A stretch of 60,633 bases of DNA from Nitrospira sp. (GTDB lineage Bacteria; Nitrospirota; Nitrospiria; Nitrospirales; Nitrospiraceae): assembly GCA_024998685.1 (NCBI GenBank), contig JACOEH010000028.1:1-60633 (forward strand). The letters are read 5' to 3'. Below are positions 1 through 8,389 of the stretch, piece by piece (positions within the stretch are counted from its first letter, which is position 1; the number at the start of each line of letters is the position of its first letter). Below the pieces are notes generated by a model, which was not told the origin of the DNA, searched no databases, and was given only the letters and a program-made list of their open reading frames with translations. A program made the translations under genes and the position numbers.

Positions 1-2
1 AC

Positions 3-77
3 TTCGCTGCGCTCAAGAAACACCGAGAATATCAGGAAACCGCTTCCATCGACCAGATCGTGAAGGCCTATCAATGA
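3..77 (+). CDS. 3' end of a gene cut by the window edge
   Basis: An open frame runs from the window edge to TGA at 75-77 and encodes the last 24 residues of a protein, ending ...DQIVKAYQ. The composition (charged, helix-like) looks like real coding sequence, but the fragment is too short to assign a family. It points towards the tRNA genes, which lie on the opposite strand. Confidence 0.45.
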   Translation, partial: FAALKKHREYQETASIDQIVKAYQ

Positions 78-79
78 TT

Positions 80-110
80 ATGGGTTTGGCTATAAATCTT
101 GTAAACCCAT
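80..110. repeat. 8-bp inverted repeat after the partial gene
   Basis: ATGGGTTT (80-87) and AAACCCAT (103-110) are perfect inverted arms around a 15-base loop. The element starts 2 bases after the stop codon of the partial gene and lies downstream of the tRNA genes on the other strand. It could be a weak bidirectional terminator, but there is no clear T-run. Confidence 0.3.
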
Positions 111-139
111 CATAATGAGAGATGTGGAAATGAGAAAAG

Positions 140-213
140 TGGCTGGGGGACTAGGAATCGAACCTAGGTAGCCGGCTCCAAAGGCCGGCGTCCTACCGCT
201 AGACGATCCCCCA
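140..213 (-). tRNA. tRNA-Gln (anticodon UUG)
   Basis: Read on the minus strand, the gene folds as a complete tRNA. It has a 7-bp acceptor stem (TGGGGGA with TCCCCCA), a D arm with GTC/GAC, an anticodon stem CCGGC/GCCGG closing the loop CTTTGGA (anticodon TTG, Gln), and a T arm CTAGG-TTCGATT-CCTAG. It ends in an encoded CCA. Base pair 1-72 is U-A, typical of bacterial tRNA-Gln. It lies 46 bases downstream of the second tRNA-Gln and in the same direction as gltX. Confidence 0.95.
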
Positions 214-259
214 GCGCGGTACGGAAATGAACCACTGACGGCGAGGCTGGAAAGATAAT

Positions 260-333
260 TGGCTGGGGGACTAGGAATCGAACCTAGGTAGTCAGATCCA
301 GAGACTGACGTCCTACCGCTAGACGATCCCCCA
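260..333 (-). tRNA. tRNA-Gln (anticodon CUG)
   Basis: Minus-strand tRNA with the same acceptor, D and T arms as its neighbour. The anticodon stem is TCAGT/TCTGA around loop CTCTGGA, giving anticodon CTG (Gln). The innermost stem pair (31-39) is a U-U mismatch. CCA is encoded. The gene starts only 36 bases after the gltX stop codon, so one transcript could carry gltX and both tRNAs. Confidence 0.95.
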
Positions 334-369
334 ACCGGAGCTCAACGTAATATAGGACCGCTCAATCCG

Positions 370-1791
370 TCAAGCCTGGTTGGTTTTCGCTCGTTCAATA
401 CCCTCCCGGAGTCGAATCAAGGTCCGTTCTCGCCCAAGGACCTCCATGACTTCAAAAAGTCCAGGACTTGCCGTTCGCCCGGTCAACGCAACGCGGACCG
501 GCTGAGCAAGCTGGCCCATCCTCATGCCCTCTTCTTGAACCAATTGCTTAAAGCTATTCTCCCATTCCGCTTTCGAAAATACCGAGAAGTTTTCAAACCG
601 CCTACTCAGTTTGCTCAGGACCGGTACGATGGCCGGCGTCAGAAACTTTTTCACCGCTTCTTCATCGAAGGTAACCGTCTGCCCGAAATACGGTCTGACC
701 CAGTCCACCATTTCGCCCAACGTTTTCGCCCGTTCCTTCACCAAAACTACCAACTGTGCAAGCCATTCGTCCGAAACAGCCACGATCTCCTTCTTTAAGC
801 CCGCTTGTTCCAGGAAGGGCACGAGCGCTTGGGCGACTTGGTGCGGAGGACTGGTTTTGATGTATTCGGCATTCATCCAGAGCAACTTGTCGGGGTTAAA
901 AACTGCCGCCGACTTCTGTACGTGATCCCATGAAAATTTATTGATCAACTCCTGCCGGGAAAAGAGTTCTTGATCTCCGTGAGACCAGCCGAGTCGGACC
1001 AGATAATTGACCATGGCATCGGGTAGATAGCCCATGTCTTTATACGCCATGATCGAAGTGGCACCATGGCGCTTAGAGAGCCGCGTCTTGTCCGCCCCTA
1101 GAATCATCGGTAGGTGTCCGAACAGCGGAACGGCAAACCCCAAGGCCTCGAAAATTGGAATCTGGCGCGGCGTATTCGTGAGATGGTCATCTCCCCGCAC
1201 TACGTGTGTAATGCCCATCAAGGCGTCATCGACCACGACGGAAAAGTTGTAGGTCGGATATCCGTTGGACCTGAGAATGATCAAATCGTCCACGACGGTG
1301 TTATCGAAGACGACCGTTCCCTTGATGAGGTCATCGATAATCGTCTGCCCTTCTTGCGGAGCCTTGAACCGAAGTGCGGCATCTCCGGGTGGACTGACGA
1401 TCTGCAAATTGCGGCAGCGGCCGTCATAGCGAGGTGAGAGTCCTTTGGCTTCCGCTTCTTTTCGCCGAGACTCCAACGCTTCGGCCTTACACACACACCA
1501 GTACGCATGTCCCCTCTCAAATAACTTCATCGCATGGCTGCGATAGAGATCCATCCGTTCCGTCTGGCGAAACGGCCCTTCATCCCAATCGAGTCCGACC
1601 CATTCCATGCCGGCGATGATGGCCTGAATCGATTCATCCGTCGAGCGACTTTGATCGGTATCCTCGATGCGGAGGATAAACACACCCTGTTGTCGGCGAG
1701 CGAAGAGCCAATTGAACAGAGCCGTGCGCACTCCTCCTATGTGGAGAAATCCCGTCGGACTTGGGGCAAACCGGACGCGAACTTGGCTCAT
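370..1791 (-). CDS. gltX: glutamyl-tRNA synthetase
   Basis: The 473-residue class I aminoacyl-tRNA synthetase attaches Glu to tRNA-Glu in the cytoplasm. The N-terminus reads VRFAPSPTGFLHIGG, holding the HIGH-type signature, and the KMSKS-type loop is KTRLSKRHG in the middle of the protein. Length matches the bacterial GltX family. The C-terminal third is the helical anticodon-binding region. The two tRNA genes just downstream are both tRNA-Gln. In bacteria without GlnRS a relaxed GltX charges tRNA-Gln with Glu for later amidation by GatCAB. Whether this enzyme is relaxed cannot be read from the sequence alone. Confidence 0.95.
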   Translation of the reverse strand: MSQVRVRFAPSPTGFLHIGGVRTALFNWLFARRQQGVFILRIEDTDQSRSTDESIQAIIAGMEWVGLDWDEGPFRQTERMDLYRSHAMKLFERGHAYWCVCKAEALESRRKEAEAKGLSPRYDGRCRNLQIVSPPGDAALRFKAPQEGQTIIDDLIKGTVVFDNTVVDDLIILRSNGYPTYNFSVVVDDALMGITHVVRGDDHLTNTPRQIPIFEALGFAVPLFGHLPMILGADKTRLSKRHGATSIMAYKDMGYLPDAMVNYLVRLGWSHGDQELFSRQELINKFSWDHVQKSAAVFNPDKLLWMNAEYIKTSPPHQVAQALVPFLEQAGLKKEIVAVSDEWLAQLVVLVKERAKTLGEMVDWVRPYFGQTVTFDEEAVKKFLTPAIVPVLSKLSRRFENFSVFSKAEWENSFKQLVQEEGMRMGQLAQPVRVALTGRTASPGLFEVMEVLGRERTLIRLREGIERAKTNQA

Positions 1792-1830
1792 GACGGCGTC
1801 GTCCCTTCCTCATGCACAACAGACCGAACA

Positions 1831-1839
1831 TCTATACCA
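1831..1839 (-). promoter_or_regulatory. candidate extended -10 element for gltX
   Basis: On the minus strand TGGTATAGA matches an extended -10 (TGn plus TATAGA), 40 bases upstream of the gltX start codon. No convincing -35 is seen, which is common for extended -10 promoters. Confidence 0.3.
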
Positions 1840-1918
1840 TGCTGTGAAAATCCTTGTACATCGCCCTGCCACTTCCATCTCTTGACGACTTCTGCTATGA
1901 CGATGCCGCGAGTCGATC

Positions 1919-2623
1919 ATGGCGGAGATCACGCACCCTGCCACGGTACTTGCGGTCACCGATCTCACGTCCCACGTCCGCCAACTCGTCGTCAAACCCA
2001 AGATCAGCAAGATTTCCTTTCAAGCGGGGCAGTGGGTCTCTCTCAAACTGCCGGTGGGACCAAAGCCGCCGCTCAACCGCGCATATTCCATGGCCGATCC
2101 GTCGTCTCCGTATGGGGAGCTCACGCTGGTATTTGATCGCGTTCCCCACGGATTGGGTTCCAATTACCTCTATGAGCTGAGATCTGGAGATGAAGTTCCC
2201 TTGTCGGGCCCTTACGGAAATTTCATCCTTCCTCAACCATTGGATCGAGAGCTGTTGCTGATTGGACGCTACACCGGTCTTGTCCCAATACGATGCCTTC
2301 TCAAGCAGATGTTTTTTTTGAAAATCCACACTCCCATCTTATTGATTGCCGTGGCACCCAACGAAGACGAGATTTTGTTCCATCAAGAATGGCTTACGAT
2401 GGCCGTGCAACATCCCTCTTTCCGTTATCTTCCGCTGGTCGCTCGGAACGGAGAGTCGGAGGCCGTGGAAAAAACCTTGGCCATGCTCACGCCGCTGGTC
2501 GAAGGGCAGCCTAAAGTGGTTCCGATGATCTGTGGAACCAAAGCGTTCGCCCGGCCCCTGCGTGCATATTTTATGGAGGGAGGATACGATCGAAAAGAGG
2601 TGAAGATAGAGACGTACGATTAG
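1919..2623 (+). CDS. ferredoxin-NADP reductase-like flavoprotein
   Basis: The 234-residue protein has the two-domain layout of the ferredoxin-NADP reductase superfamily. An N-terminal beta-barrel carries the FAD-binding pattern RAYSMA near residue 60, and the C-terminal half is a nucleotide-binding fold. The usual glycine-rich GTGxxP turn reads GRYTGLVPIR, a recognisable but degenerate form, and the acidic end ...KIETYD resembles family C-termini. It converges on the ferredoxin gene, so it may reduce that ferredoxin (inference from context). The start ATG has only a weak ribosome-binding site. Confidence 0.75.
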   Translation: MAEITHPATVLAVTDLTSHVRQLVVKPKISKISFQAGQWVSLKLPVGPKPPLNRAYSMADPSSPYGELTLVFDRVPHGLGSNYLYELRSGDEVPLSGPYGNFILPQPLDRELLLIGRYTGLVPIRCLLKQMFFLKIHTPILLIAVAPNEDEILFHQEWLTMAVQHPSFRYLPLVARNGESEAVEKTLAMLTPLVEGQPKVVPMICGTKAFARPLRAYFMEGGYDRKEVKIETYD

Positions 2624-2630
2624 AGAGAGT

Positions 2631-2694
2631 TATTCGTGAATCGTTAACCGTGAGGCCCTTATTCTTGCGTTTAACCAATAACGTTTAACGAATA
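2631..2694. repeat. intergenic inverted repeat between convergent genes
   Basis: TATTCGTGAATCGTTA (2631-2646) and TAACGTTTAACGAATA (2679-2694) are 16-base inverted arms matching at 14 of 16 positions, with a 32-base spacer. It sits between the convergent reductase and ferredoxin genes and could stop transcription from both sides. Confidence 0.55.
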
Positions 2695-2705
2695 CCGTGG
2701 ATGAA

Positions 2706-3122
2706 TCAATGCCCCTCCCGCACGAGATTTTTATTAACGGCCGGAATTTCGACGACGATATCCTTGGTTCCGCTCGGCACACACTGGCACCCCAGACGAG
2801 ACTGTAATGTCGTCATGGGAGCCTCGTCCAATTGATCATACTCATCATCCGTTCCTTCATTGCAGGTTTCCAATCCCTGCTTCACGATGACGTGACAGGT
2901 CGAACAGGCGACCACACCACCACAGACATGCTCCAGATCCACTCCGTGACCCATTGCAACATCTAAAATGCTTCCCGGCAACCCAGTCACACCGTAGGGA
3001 ATCTTTGTAGGATCGACTGAGACTGTGGTCGAACTCCCATTCGGCTGAATAAATGTCACGGTATAGGAGACTTTTGGAAGTTCATAATCAGTCTTTTCAA
3101 TATACGGGTTTGTCCCGCCCAT
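2706..3122 (-). CDS. fdx: ISC-type [2Fe-2S] ferredoxin
   Basis: The 138-residue protein carries the adrenodoxin/ISC ferredoxin cluster ligands C67, C73 and C76 in the pattern CGGVVACSTC, with the fourth ligand at C112 in RLGCQC. It supplies electrons for Fe-S assembly in this family. An N-terminal extension of about 25 residues precedes the ferredoxin fold. It is transcribed away from iscR, so it shares the 134-base intergenic control region instead of lying at the end of the isc operon as in E. coli. Confidence 0.9.
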   Translation of the reverse strand: MGGTNPYIEKTDYELPKVSYTVTFIQPNGSSTTVSVDPTKIPYGVTGLPGSILDVAMGHGVDLEHVCGGVVACSTCHVIVKQGLETCNEGTDDEYDQLDEAPMTTLQSRLGCQCVPSGTKDIVVEIPAVNKNLVREGH

Positions 3123-3165
3123 GTGCCTGTTCCTTTCTAAGATATCGCTGGACTCCGGCTGTGTA

Positions 3166-3195
3166 TTGACACCAGAGAAACCTGCGTGCTACGCT
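3166..3195 (+). promoter_or_regulatory. candidate sigma-70 promoter upstream of iscR
   Basis: TTGACA at 3166-3171 is followed after 18 bases by TACGCT (3190-3195) preceded by TG (3187-3188), a consensus -35 with an extended -10. It would start transcription just upstream of the palindrome at 3211-3237. A second possible -10 (TATAGT, 3224-3229) lies in the middle of that palindrome. Confidence 0.4.
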
Positions 3196-3210
3196 TAGTC
3201 CGACCGGATA

Positions 3211-3237
3211 GATCGGAGATCATTATAGTCTCCGATC
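3211..3237. promoter_or_regulatory. palindromic operator candidate for the IscR-type regulator
   Basis: GATCGGAGA (3211-3219) and TCTCCGATC (3229-3237) are perfect 9-base inverted arms around a 9-base AT-rich spacer that contains TATAGT. The site lies between fdx and iscR, 19 bases before the iscR start. Both position and symmetry suit autoregulation by the Rrf2-family dimer. It could also act as an RNA hairpin in the leader. Confidence 0.5.
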
Positions 3238-3256
3238 AAACGGATCGGCAATAGCA

Positions 3257-3730
3257 ATGTTGAAGATTTCAAAAAAGGCTGATTACGCGCTCATGGCACT
3301 GCAGCACATTGCTTCGGTCCAGTTCGGTGATGTGACTCCTGGCCGCGTGGTGAATACGAAAGAGATCGCAGAAGAATACAACATTCCCCTGGAATTGTTG
3401 GCGAAGGTCCTTCAGGTTCTCTCAAAGAACGGCCTCATCGAAAGCCACAATGGTCCCAAAGGAGGGTATCTCCTGGCACGAAGTGCAAGACAGATTACGA
3501 TTGCGCAAATTATCGAAAGCATCGAAGGCCCGCTTGCCATCACCGACTGCTCACACGAAAAAGACGGCGAATTCTGTATGCAGCTTGAACACTGTAACAT
3601 CCGCACGCCGCTACTGAAAATCCAAGACAGCATCTACCAGTTACTGAACAACATGACGTTGGGAGACATGATGGGCGGCACACCGCTCATCACGATTCAG
3701 TCTCCTTCGGCACAAGGAGTAGAACGATGA
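3257..3730 (+). CDS. iscR: Rrf2/IscR-family Fe-S sensing repressor
   Basis: The 157-residue protein begins with the Rrf2 winged-helix pattern ([18 protein letters not shown]). It has three cysteines, C98, C107 and C113, spaced C-x8-C-x5-C, where IscR proteins bind a [2Fe-2S] cluster; E. coli IscR has C-x5-C-x5-C. Loss of the cluster signals Fe-S shortage and relieves repression of the isc genes in the family. Its stop codon overlaps the iscS start (ATGA), which implies co-translation. The longer first cysteine spacing could alter cluster binding. Confidence 0.88.
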   Translation: MLKISKKADYALMALQHIASVQFGDVTPGRVVNTKEIAEEYNIPLELLAKVLQVLSKNGLIESHNGPKGGYLLARSARQITIAQIIESIEGPLAITDCSHEKDGEFCMQLEHCNIRTPLLKIQDSIYQLLNNMTLGDMMGGTPLITIQSPSAQGVER

Positions 3731-4944
3731 AGCTTCCCATTTTCCTCGATAACCATTCCACCACTCCCATGGACCCGCGAGTTCTGGAGACTATGCTGCC
3801 CTATTTCGTGGAAAAGTTCGGTAACGCCGCCAGTCGTAATCATGCCTTTGGCTGGGCCGCGGAAGAAGCGGTGGAACAAGCCCGCAAACAGATTGCGAAG
3901 CTCATCAAGGCCGACTCAAAGGAAATCGTCTTCACCAGCGGTGCCACTGAATCGGACAATTTGGCGTTGAAGGGCGCCTTGGAGATGTACAAGGAGAAAG
4001 GCACCCACATCATCACGGCAACCACGGAACATCGGGCCGTGCTTGATACGGCCAAGTCTCTCGAAGCCAAAGGGCTGGCAACCGTGACCTATCTGCCGGT
4101 CGACAAGTTCGGCATGGTGAATCCACAGGACGTGCAAAACGCCATCACCGACAAGACGATCTTGATCTCGGTCATGCTGGCCAACAACGAAATCGGCACG
4201 ATCAATCCCATCCAGGAAATCGGTAAGATCGCGAAAGCGAGAGGGGTGCTGTTCCATTGCGATGCCACCCAAGGTGTCGGGAAAATACCGGTCGATGTCC
4301 AGGTCATGGGCATCGATCTCATGTCGTTCTCAGCCCACAAAATCTACGGACCCAAGGGAATCGGTGCACTCTACGTCAGAAAGCGGAATCCCCGAGTACG
4401 AATCGCGGCCCAGATGGACGGAGGGGGCCATGAACGTGGTATGCGGTCCGGCACCTTACCGGTACCGTTGATCGCCGGATTCGGAAAAGCCTGTGAAATT
4501 TGCGAGCAGGAAATGACAGTGGAAACAGCACGGCTGACTAAGATGCGCGACCGTCTCCAGACAGACATCATGGCGGCTCTAGAAGAAAGTTATCTGAACG
4601 GCCATCCGACGAACCGTTTACCGGGCAACCTCAATATTTCGTTCGCCTACGTCGAAGGTGAATCACTGCTCATGGGCATGAAGGATATTGCGCTCTCGTC
4701 CGGTTCGGCCTGCACGTCAGCCACACTGGAACCTTCATATGTATTGCGCGCGCTCGGCGTCGGAACTGAACTCGCTCACTCCTCGATCCGTTTCGGTTTG
4801 GGTCGTTTCAACACCGATGACGAGATTGACTATACGATCAAAAAGGTTATTGAAGTGGTGACCAAGTTGCGGGAAATGTCCCCGCTCTATGAAATGGCGA
4901 AAGAGGGTGTGGACCTGAAATCCGTTCAATGGGCGGCACACTAA
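3727..4944 (+). CDS. iscS: cysteine desulfurase
   Basis: The 405-residue PLP enzyme takes sulfur from L-cysteine and passes it as persulfide to IscU. The PLP-binding lysine lies in [12 protein letters not shown], and the mobile catalytic cysteine is in [15 protein letters not shown] near residue 330, the group typical of IscS. Length is close to E. coli IscS (404). It overlaps iscR by 4 bases and is followed by iscU after 30 bases. Confidence 0.96.
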   Translation: MKLPIFLDNHSTTPMDPRVLETMLPYFVEKFGNAASRNHAFGWAAEEAVEQARKQIAKLIKADSKEIVFTSGATESDNLALKGALEMYKEKGTHIITATTEHRAVLDTAKSLEAKGLATVTYLPVDKFGMVNPQDVQNAITDKTILISVMLANNEIGTINPIQEIGKIAKARGVLFHCDATQGVGKIPVDVQVMGIDLMSFSAHKIYGPKGIGALYVRKRNPRVRIAAQMDGGGHERGMRSGTLPVPLIAGFGKACEICEQEMTVETARLTKMRDRLQTDIMAALEESYLNGHPTNRLPGNLNISFAYVEGESLLMGMKDIALSSGSACTSATLEPSYVLRALGVGTELAHSSIRFGLGRFNTDDEIDYTIKKVIEVVTKLREMSPLYEMAKEGVDLKSVQWAAH

Positions 4945-4974
4945 CTGAGATACAACGTATATTCGGAGGACACC

Positions 4975-5373
4975 ATGGCATACAGCGATAAAGTCGTCGA
5001 TCATTTCAACAACCCCCGCAACATGGGAAGCTTTAAGAAGGACGAAGAAGGTGTGGGCACCGGCATGGTGGGAGCCCCTGAATGCGGCGACGTGATGAAG
5101 CTGCAGATCAAGGTGCAGAACGATACGATCGTCGATGCCAAGTTCAAGACCTTCGGGTGCGGGTCCGCGATCGCCAGTTCCAGCCTGGCCACCGAATGGC
5201 TCAAAGGGAAGACGATCGAGGAAGCTCAGAAAATAAAGAATACGGACATTGTGCAGGAACTGAATCTTCCACCGGTGAAAATTCATTGCTCGGTTCTTGC
5301 GGAAGATGCCATTAAAGCCGCATTGACCGACTATCAGCAGAAGGCTGATACGCAACCGATCGACACGAAGTAA
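4975..5373 (+). CDS. iscU: Fe-S cluster scaffold protein IscU
   Basis: The 132-residue scaffold holds the nascent cluster through C37, C62 and C105 (PECGD, FGCGS, IHCSV) with the conserved D39. The chaperone-recognition loop LPPVK (98-102), bound by HscA, is present, which agrees with hscBA downstream. A GGAGGA ribosome site precedes the start. Confidence 0.96.
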   Translation: MAYSDKVVDHFNNPRNMGSFKKDEEGVGTGMVGAPECGDVMKLQIKVQNDTIVDAKFKTFGCGSAIASSSLATEWLKGKTIEEAQKIKNTDIVQELNLPPVKIHCSVLAEDAIKAALTDYQQKADTQPIDTK

Positions 5374-5395
5374 CGGTCACGAAGGGAGCGTCACG

Positions 5396-5752
5396 ATGGA
5401 CACGACAAATATCGAAACGCAGGCTCCGATCATCTCGCTCACCGACGCAGCCTTGAAAGAGGTGAAGCGACTGATCAATGTCCAAGGGATCGAAGAAGGC
5501 GGACTCCGCCTCGGGGTGAAGGGAGGAGGCTGTTCGGGCCTCAGCTACACGATTAATTTCGATGAGAAGATCGGACAGTACGATCAAGTCTATGAGATCG
5601 ATGGCGTCAAAGTGATCGTCGATGCGAAGAGCGCCATCTATCTCCAGGGAACCCAATTGGACTACCAAAAGGACCTCATGGGCGGGAACTTCAAGTTCCT
5701 CAACCCGAACGCCAACAAGACTTGCGGCTGCGGAGAATCGTTCTCAGCCTGA
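5396..5752 (+). CDS. iscA: A-type Fe-S carrier IscA
   Basis: The 118-residue HesB/IscA protein has the three ligand cysteines in GCSGLSY and in CGCGESF at the C-terminus. It ferries Fe or Fe-S clusters to client proteins. The gene starts 22 bases after iscU behind a GGGAG site and is followed by a strong terminator, so it is probably the last gene of the iscR-S-U-A transcript. Confidence 0.94.
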   Translation: MDTTNIETQAPIISLTDAALKEVKRLINVQGIEEGGLRLGVKGGGCSGLSYTINFDEKIGQYDQVYEIDGVKVIVDAKSAIYLQGTQLDYQKDLMGGNFKFLNPNANKTCGCGESFSA

Positions 5753-5778
5753 TTAAGACGCGAGCAGGAGAAGCCGAC

Positions 5779-5808
5779 CGGGCATGGCACGGTGCCATGC
5801 CCGTTTTT
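5779..5808 (+). terminator. intrinsic terminator between iscA and hscB
   Basis: An 11-bp perfect GC-rich stem (5779-5789 with 5793-5803) with a 3-base loop is followed directly by TTTTT (5804-5808). It lies 26 bases after the iscA stop and splits the isc locus into iscRSUA and hscBA-iscX units. A GTG that could start hscB (5792) is inside this hairpin, so the ATG at 5813 is the better start. Confidence 0.85.
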
Positions 5809-5812
5809 GCTT

Positions 5813-6535
5813 ATGGCTAACGATCAATCATCAACTTCTTCAGATCCCCGTCGCCAGCTGCAGATGGCCCGTAGCATGTGCTGGCATTGTCAGTCGGAAG
5901 TGACGGGGGAATACTTCTGTGAACGGTGCGTGAAAGTCCAGCCGGTTTCAAAAGAAACCGACTATTTCACCTGCCTTGGAGTTCCACGGCGCCTCACGCT
6001 CGACCCGAAGAAACTGGAGGCCAAGTTCTATGAACTGAGCCGGACATTCCATCCTGACTTTTATCAAACCAAGAGCACGGCCGAACAGACAATCAGCCTC
6101 AGCAATGCCGCTGTTCTCAATACTGCCTATCGCACACTCCGTGATCCCATTCAGCGAGCGGAGTACCTATTGGCTTTGGAGACCGGGTCGGTCAAAGACA
6201 TTAGAACTTCCCCGCCGGCCGATCTCTTCGAAGAGATTTTGGAATTGCAAGACACCTTGGAAGAATACCGAACATCGGATCGTGGTTCGGATCAGGGCCA
6301 TCAGCTCCGTGCCGCTCTGCAGGCGGAACAGGAGGGGTTGGAGCGGCGCAAGGAGGAAATGGAATCTCAGCTCCGTCAGCTGTTTGCCGACTGGGACAAG
6401 CTCCAAGATACCGGAGAAGCCACGAGCCCGGCGAGGGCGGAACGGAACAGAATCCTAAAGCAGATGCGCGATCTCCTGTCGCATCGGACGTATATCAACA
6501 ATATCGTCAACGACCTGGCGGCCACGATCGCCTGA
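5813..6535 (+). CDS. hscB: Fe-S co-chaperone HscB with N-terminal zinc-ribbon-like pair
   Basis: The J-domain co-chaperone (240 residues from the ATG at 5813) delivers IscU to HscA. The J-domain HPD tripeptide is in SRTFHPDFYQ, followed by the helical IscU-binding domain. Before the J-domain are two CxxC pairs (CWHC and CERC), like the N-terminal metal-binding module of mitochondrial HSC20 and unlike E. coli HscB. An ATG about 50 bases further in is also possible and would keep both pairs. No ribosome-binding site is seen at either start. Confidence 0.88.
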   Translation: MANDQSSTSSDPRRQLQMARSMCWHCQSEVTGEYFCERCVKVQPVSKETDYFTCLGVPRRLTLDPKKLEAKFYELSRTFHPDFYQTKSTAEQTISLSNAAVLNTAYRTLRDPIQRAEYLLALETGSVKDIRTSPPADLFEEILELQDTLEEYRTSDRGSDQGHQLRAALQAEQEGLERRKEEMESQLRQLFADWDKLQDTGEATSPARAERNRILKQMRDLLSHRTYINNIVNDLAATIA

Positions 6536-6552
6536 GAAGCTCTTTTTGTGAT

Positions 6553-8373
6553 ATGGCACGGATAGTCGGCATAGACCTCGGCACAACCAATTCGCTGGTT
6601 GCGTACATGAAGGACGGGCAGCCCCGCATTGTCCCGGACCGCAACGGACGGACGATGGTGCCTTCGGTCGTGGCCTTGGCGGATAATGGCCTGATTGTCG
6701 GAAATTCGGCGAAAGAACATTTAACGCGAAACCCAGAACGTACCGTCTATTCCGTGAAGCGGTTCATGGGCAAGGGACTGGCCGATATCCAAAATGAGCT
6801 CACCTATTTTCCGTACCATCTCACAGAAACCGGCGGGGTGATTCGGATCCGGCTGGGCCAGAAGAATTATTCGCCGCCGCAGATCTCAGCTATGATCCTC
6901 AAAGAATTGAAGTTGCGTGCCGAAACCTACCTCGGCGAAAGCATTACGAAGGCCGTCATTACTGTTCCGGCCTACTTCAACGACAGCCAACGACAGGCCA
7001 CCAAAGACGCCGGCCTCATTGCCGGGTTGGAAGTCTTGAGGATCATCAATGAGCCGACCGCGGCCGCTTTGGCCTATGGTCTTCAGAAAAACACGCAGGG
7101 CACGATCGCCGTCTATGACTTCGGCGGCGGCACATTCGATATATCAATCCTGAAATTAAAGGACGGTATCTTTGAGGTGCTCGCGACCAACGGTGATACA
7201 CACCTGGGAGGAGACGACGTCGATCGCATGCTGGTTGATCTCTTTGTTTCGGAAATTCAAGAACGAGAAGCAGTCGACATAAGCGACTATCCTGATCACT
7301 TGCAGGCCGTCCGACTGGAAGTAGAGCGGGCCAAGATCCGCTTGTCCGACGAGTTGAAGACCGAGATCGCGATCGAGTTACCGGAGGGGAGAGGACGCTT
7401 TACCAGAGCGCTGACTCGTGATCAGCTCGAATCCCTTGTGATGAGTGTGATTGAACGCACTTTGGTTCCTTGTCGCATGGCGTTAAAGGACGCCGGACTC
7501 AACCCGAAAGACATTGATGAAGTGGTCTTGGTGGGCGGCTCCACCCGCATGCCGTTGGTTCGGCAGCTCGTGGAAGCGCTGTTCGGGAAACCTCCGCATT
7601 GCCACCTGAATCCGGATGAAGTCGTCGCACTGGGGGCGGCTGTCCAAGCCGATATTCTCAGCGGCGGGACGACAGATATGTTGTTGCTCGATGTGACGCC
7701 CCTCTCTCTCGGCATCGAAACGATGGGCGGCGTCATGAGCAGTCTGATCCGCCGAAACACGACCATTCCGGCAAGCGCCAAGGAAATGTTCACGACCTAT
7801 GTCGACGGTCAGACCGGAGTAGACATTCATATCCTGCAAGGTGAGCGAGAACTCGTCAAAGACAACCGGAGCTTGGCACGATTTCGCCTCAAGGTTCCGC
7901 CCCTCCCGGCCGGCGTACCGCGCATTGAGGTGACCTTTTTGATCGATGCCAACGGAATCTTGAATGTCACGGCGACGGACATGCGGACGAGCCAAAGCCA
8001 GTCGATCGAGGTCAAACCCTCCTATGGATTGTCCGACACGGAAGTGGAGCGGATGATTGAGGACTCGTTCAAGTTTGCGGCAGAGGACGTAGGTGCTCGG
8101 AAGCTGATTGAAGCTCGTTTAGACGCCGAATCCTTGATCAAGACGATCGATAAATCATTGGCGGAAGCAGGACATCTGGTGGCGCGTGAGGAGGCCGATA
8201 CTATCCGCATCGCATCGTCGCAGTTGTCCACCGTAAAAGACGGGACGGACTTCCGTGCCATCCGTGCGCGTATGGCGGAACTCGAACAGGCTGCGAAGCA
8301 TTTGAACGCCGTGATGCTGGACGATTCCCTCAAGCGAGGGCTCCAGGGGAAGAAAGTCTCGGACGTATCATGA
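6553..8373 (+). CDS. hscA: Hsp70-type Fe-S chaperone HscA
   Basis: The 606-residue DnaK homolog begins GIDLGTTNSLVAY, has the DFGGGTFD phosphate loop and the VLVGGSTRMP signature, and ends with a short lid domain lacking the acidic DnaK tail. These features and its place after hscB identify HscA. It uses ATP to release the cluster from IscU to acceptors. The start is 17 bases after the hscB stop. Confidence 0.93.
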   Translation: MARIVGIDLGTTNSLVAYMKDGQPRIVPDRNGRTMVPSVVALADNGLIVGNSAKEHLTRNPERTVYSVKRFMGKGLADIQNELTYFPYHLTETGGVIRIRLGQKNYSPPQISAMILKELKLRAETYLGESITKAVITVPAYFNDSQRQATKDAGLIAGLEVLRIINEPTAAALAYGLQKNTQGTIAVYDFGGGTFDISILKLKDGIFEVLATNGDTHLGGDDVDRMLVDLFVSEIQEREAVDISDYPDHLQAVRLEVERAKIRLSDELKTEIAIELPEGRGRFTRALTRDQLESLVMSVIERTLVPCRMALKDAGLNPKDIDEVVLVGGSTRMPLVRQLVEALFGKPPHCHLNPDEVVALGAAVQADILSGGTTDMLLLDVTPLSLGIETMGGVMSSLIRRNTTIPASAKEMFTTYVDGQTGVDIHILQGERELVKDNRSLARFRLKVPPLPAGVPRIEVTFLIDANGILNVTATDMRTSQSQSIEVKPSYGLSDTEVERMIEDSFKFAAEDVGARKLIEARLDAESLIKTIDKSLAEAGHLVAREEADTIRIASSQLSTVKDGTDFRAIRARMAELEQAAKHLNAVMLDDSLKRGLQGKKVSDVS

Positions 8374-8389
8374 AGAATATCTCACAGAT

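Noticed and set aside
5792-5812. GTG start giving HscB seven more residues
   Set aside because: The codon lies inside the terminator hairpin; the ATG at 5813 is preferred.
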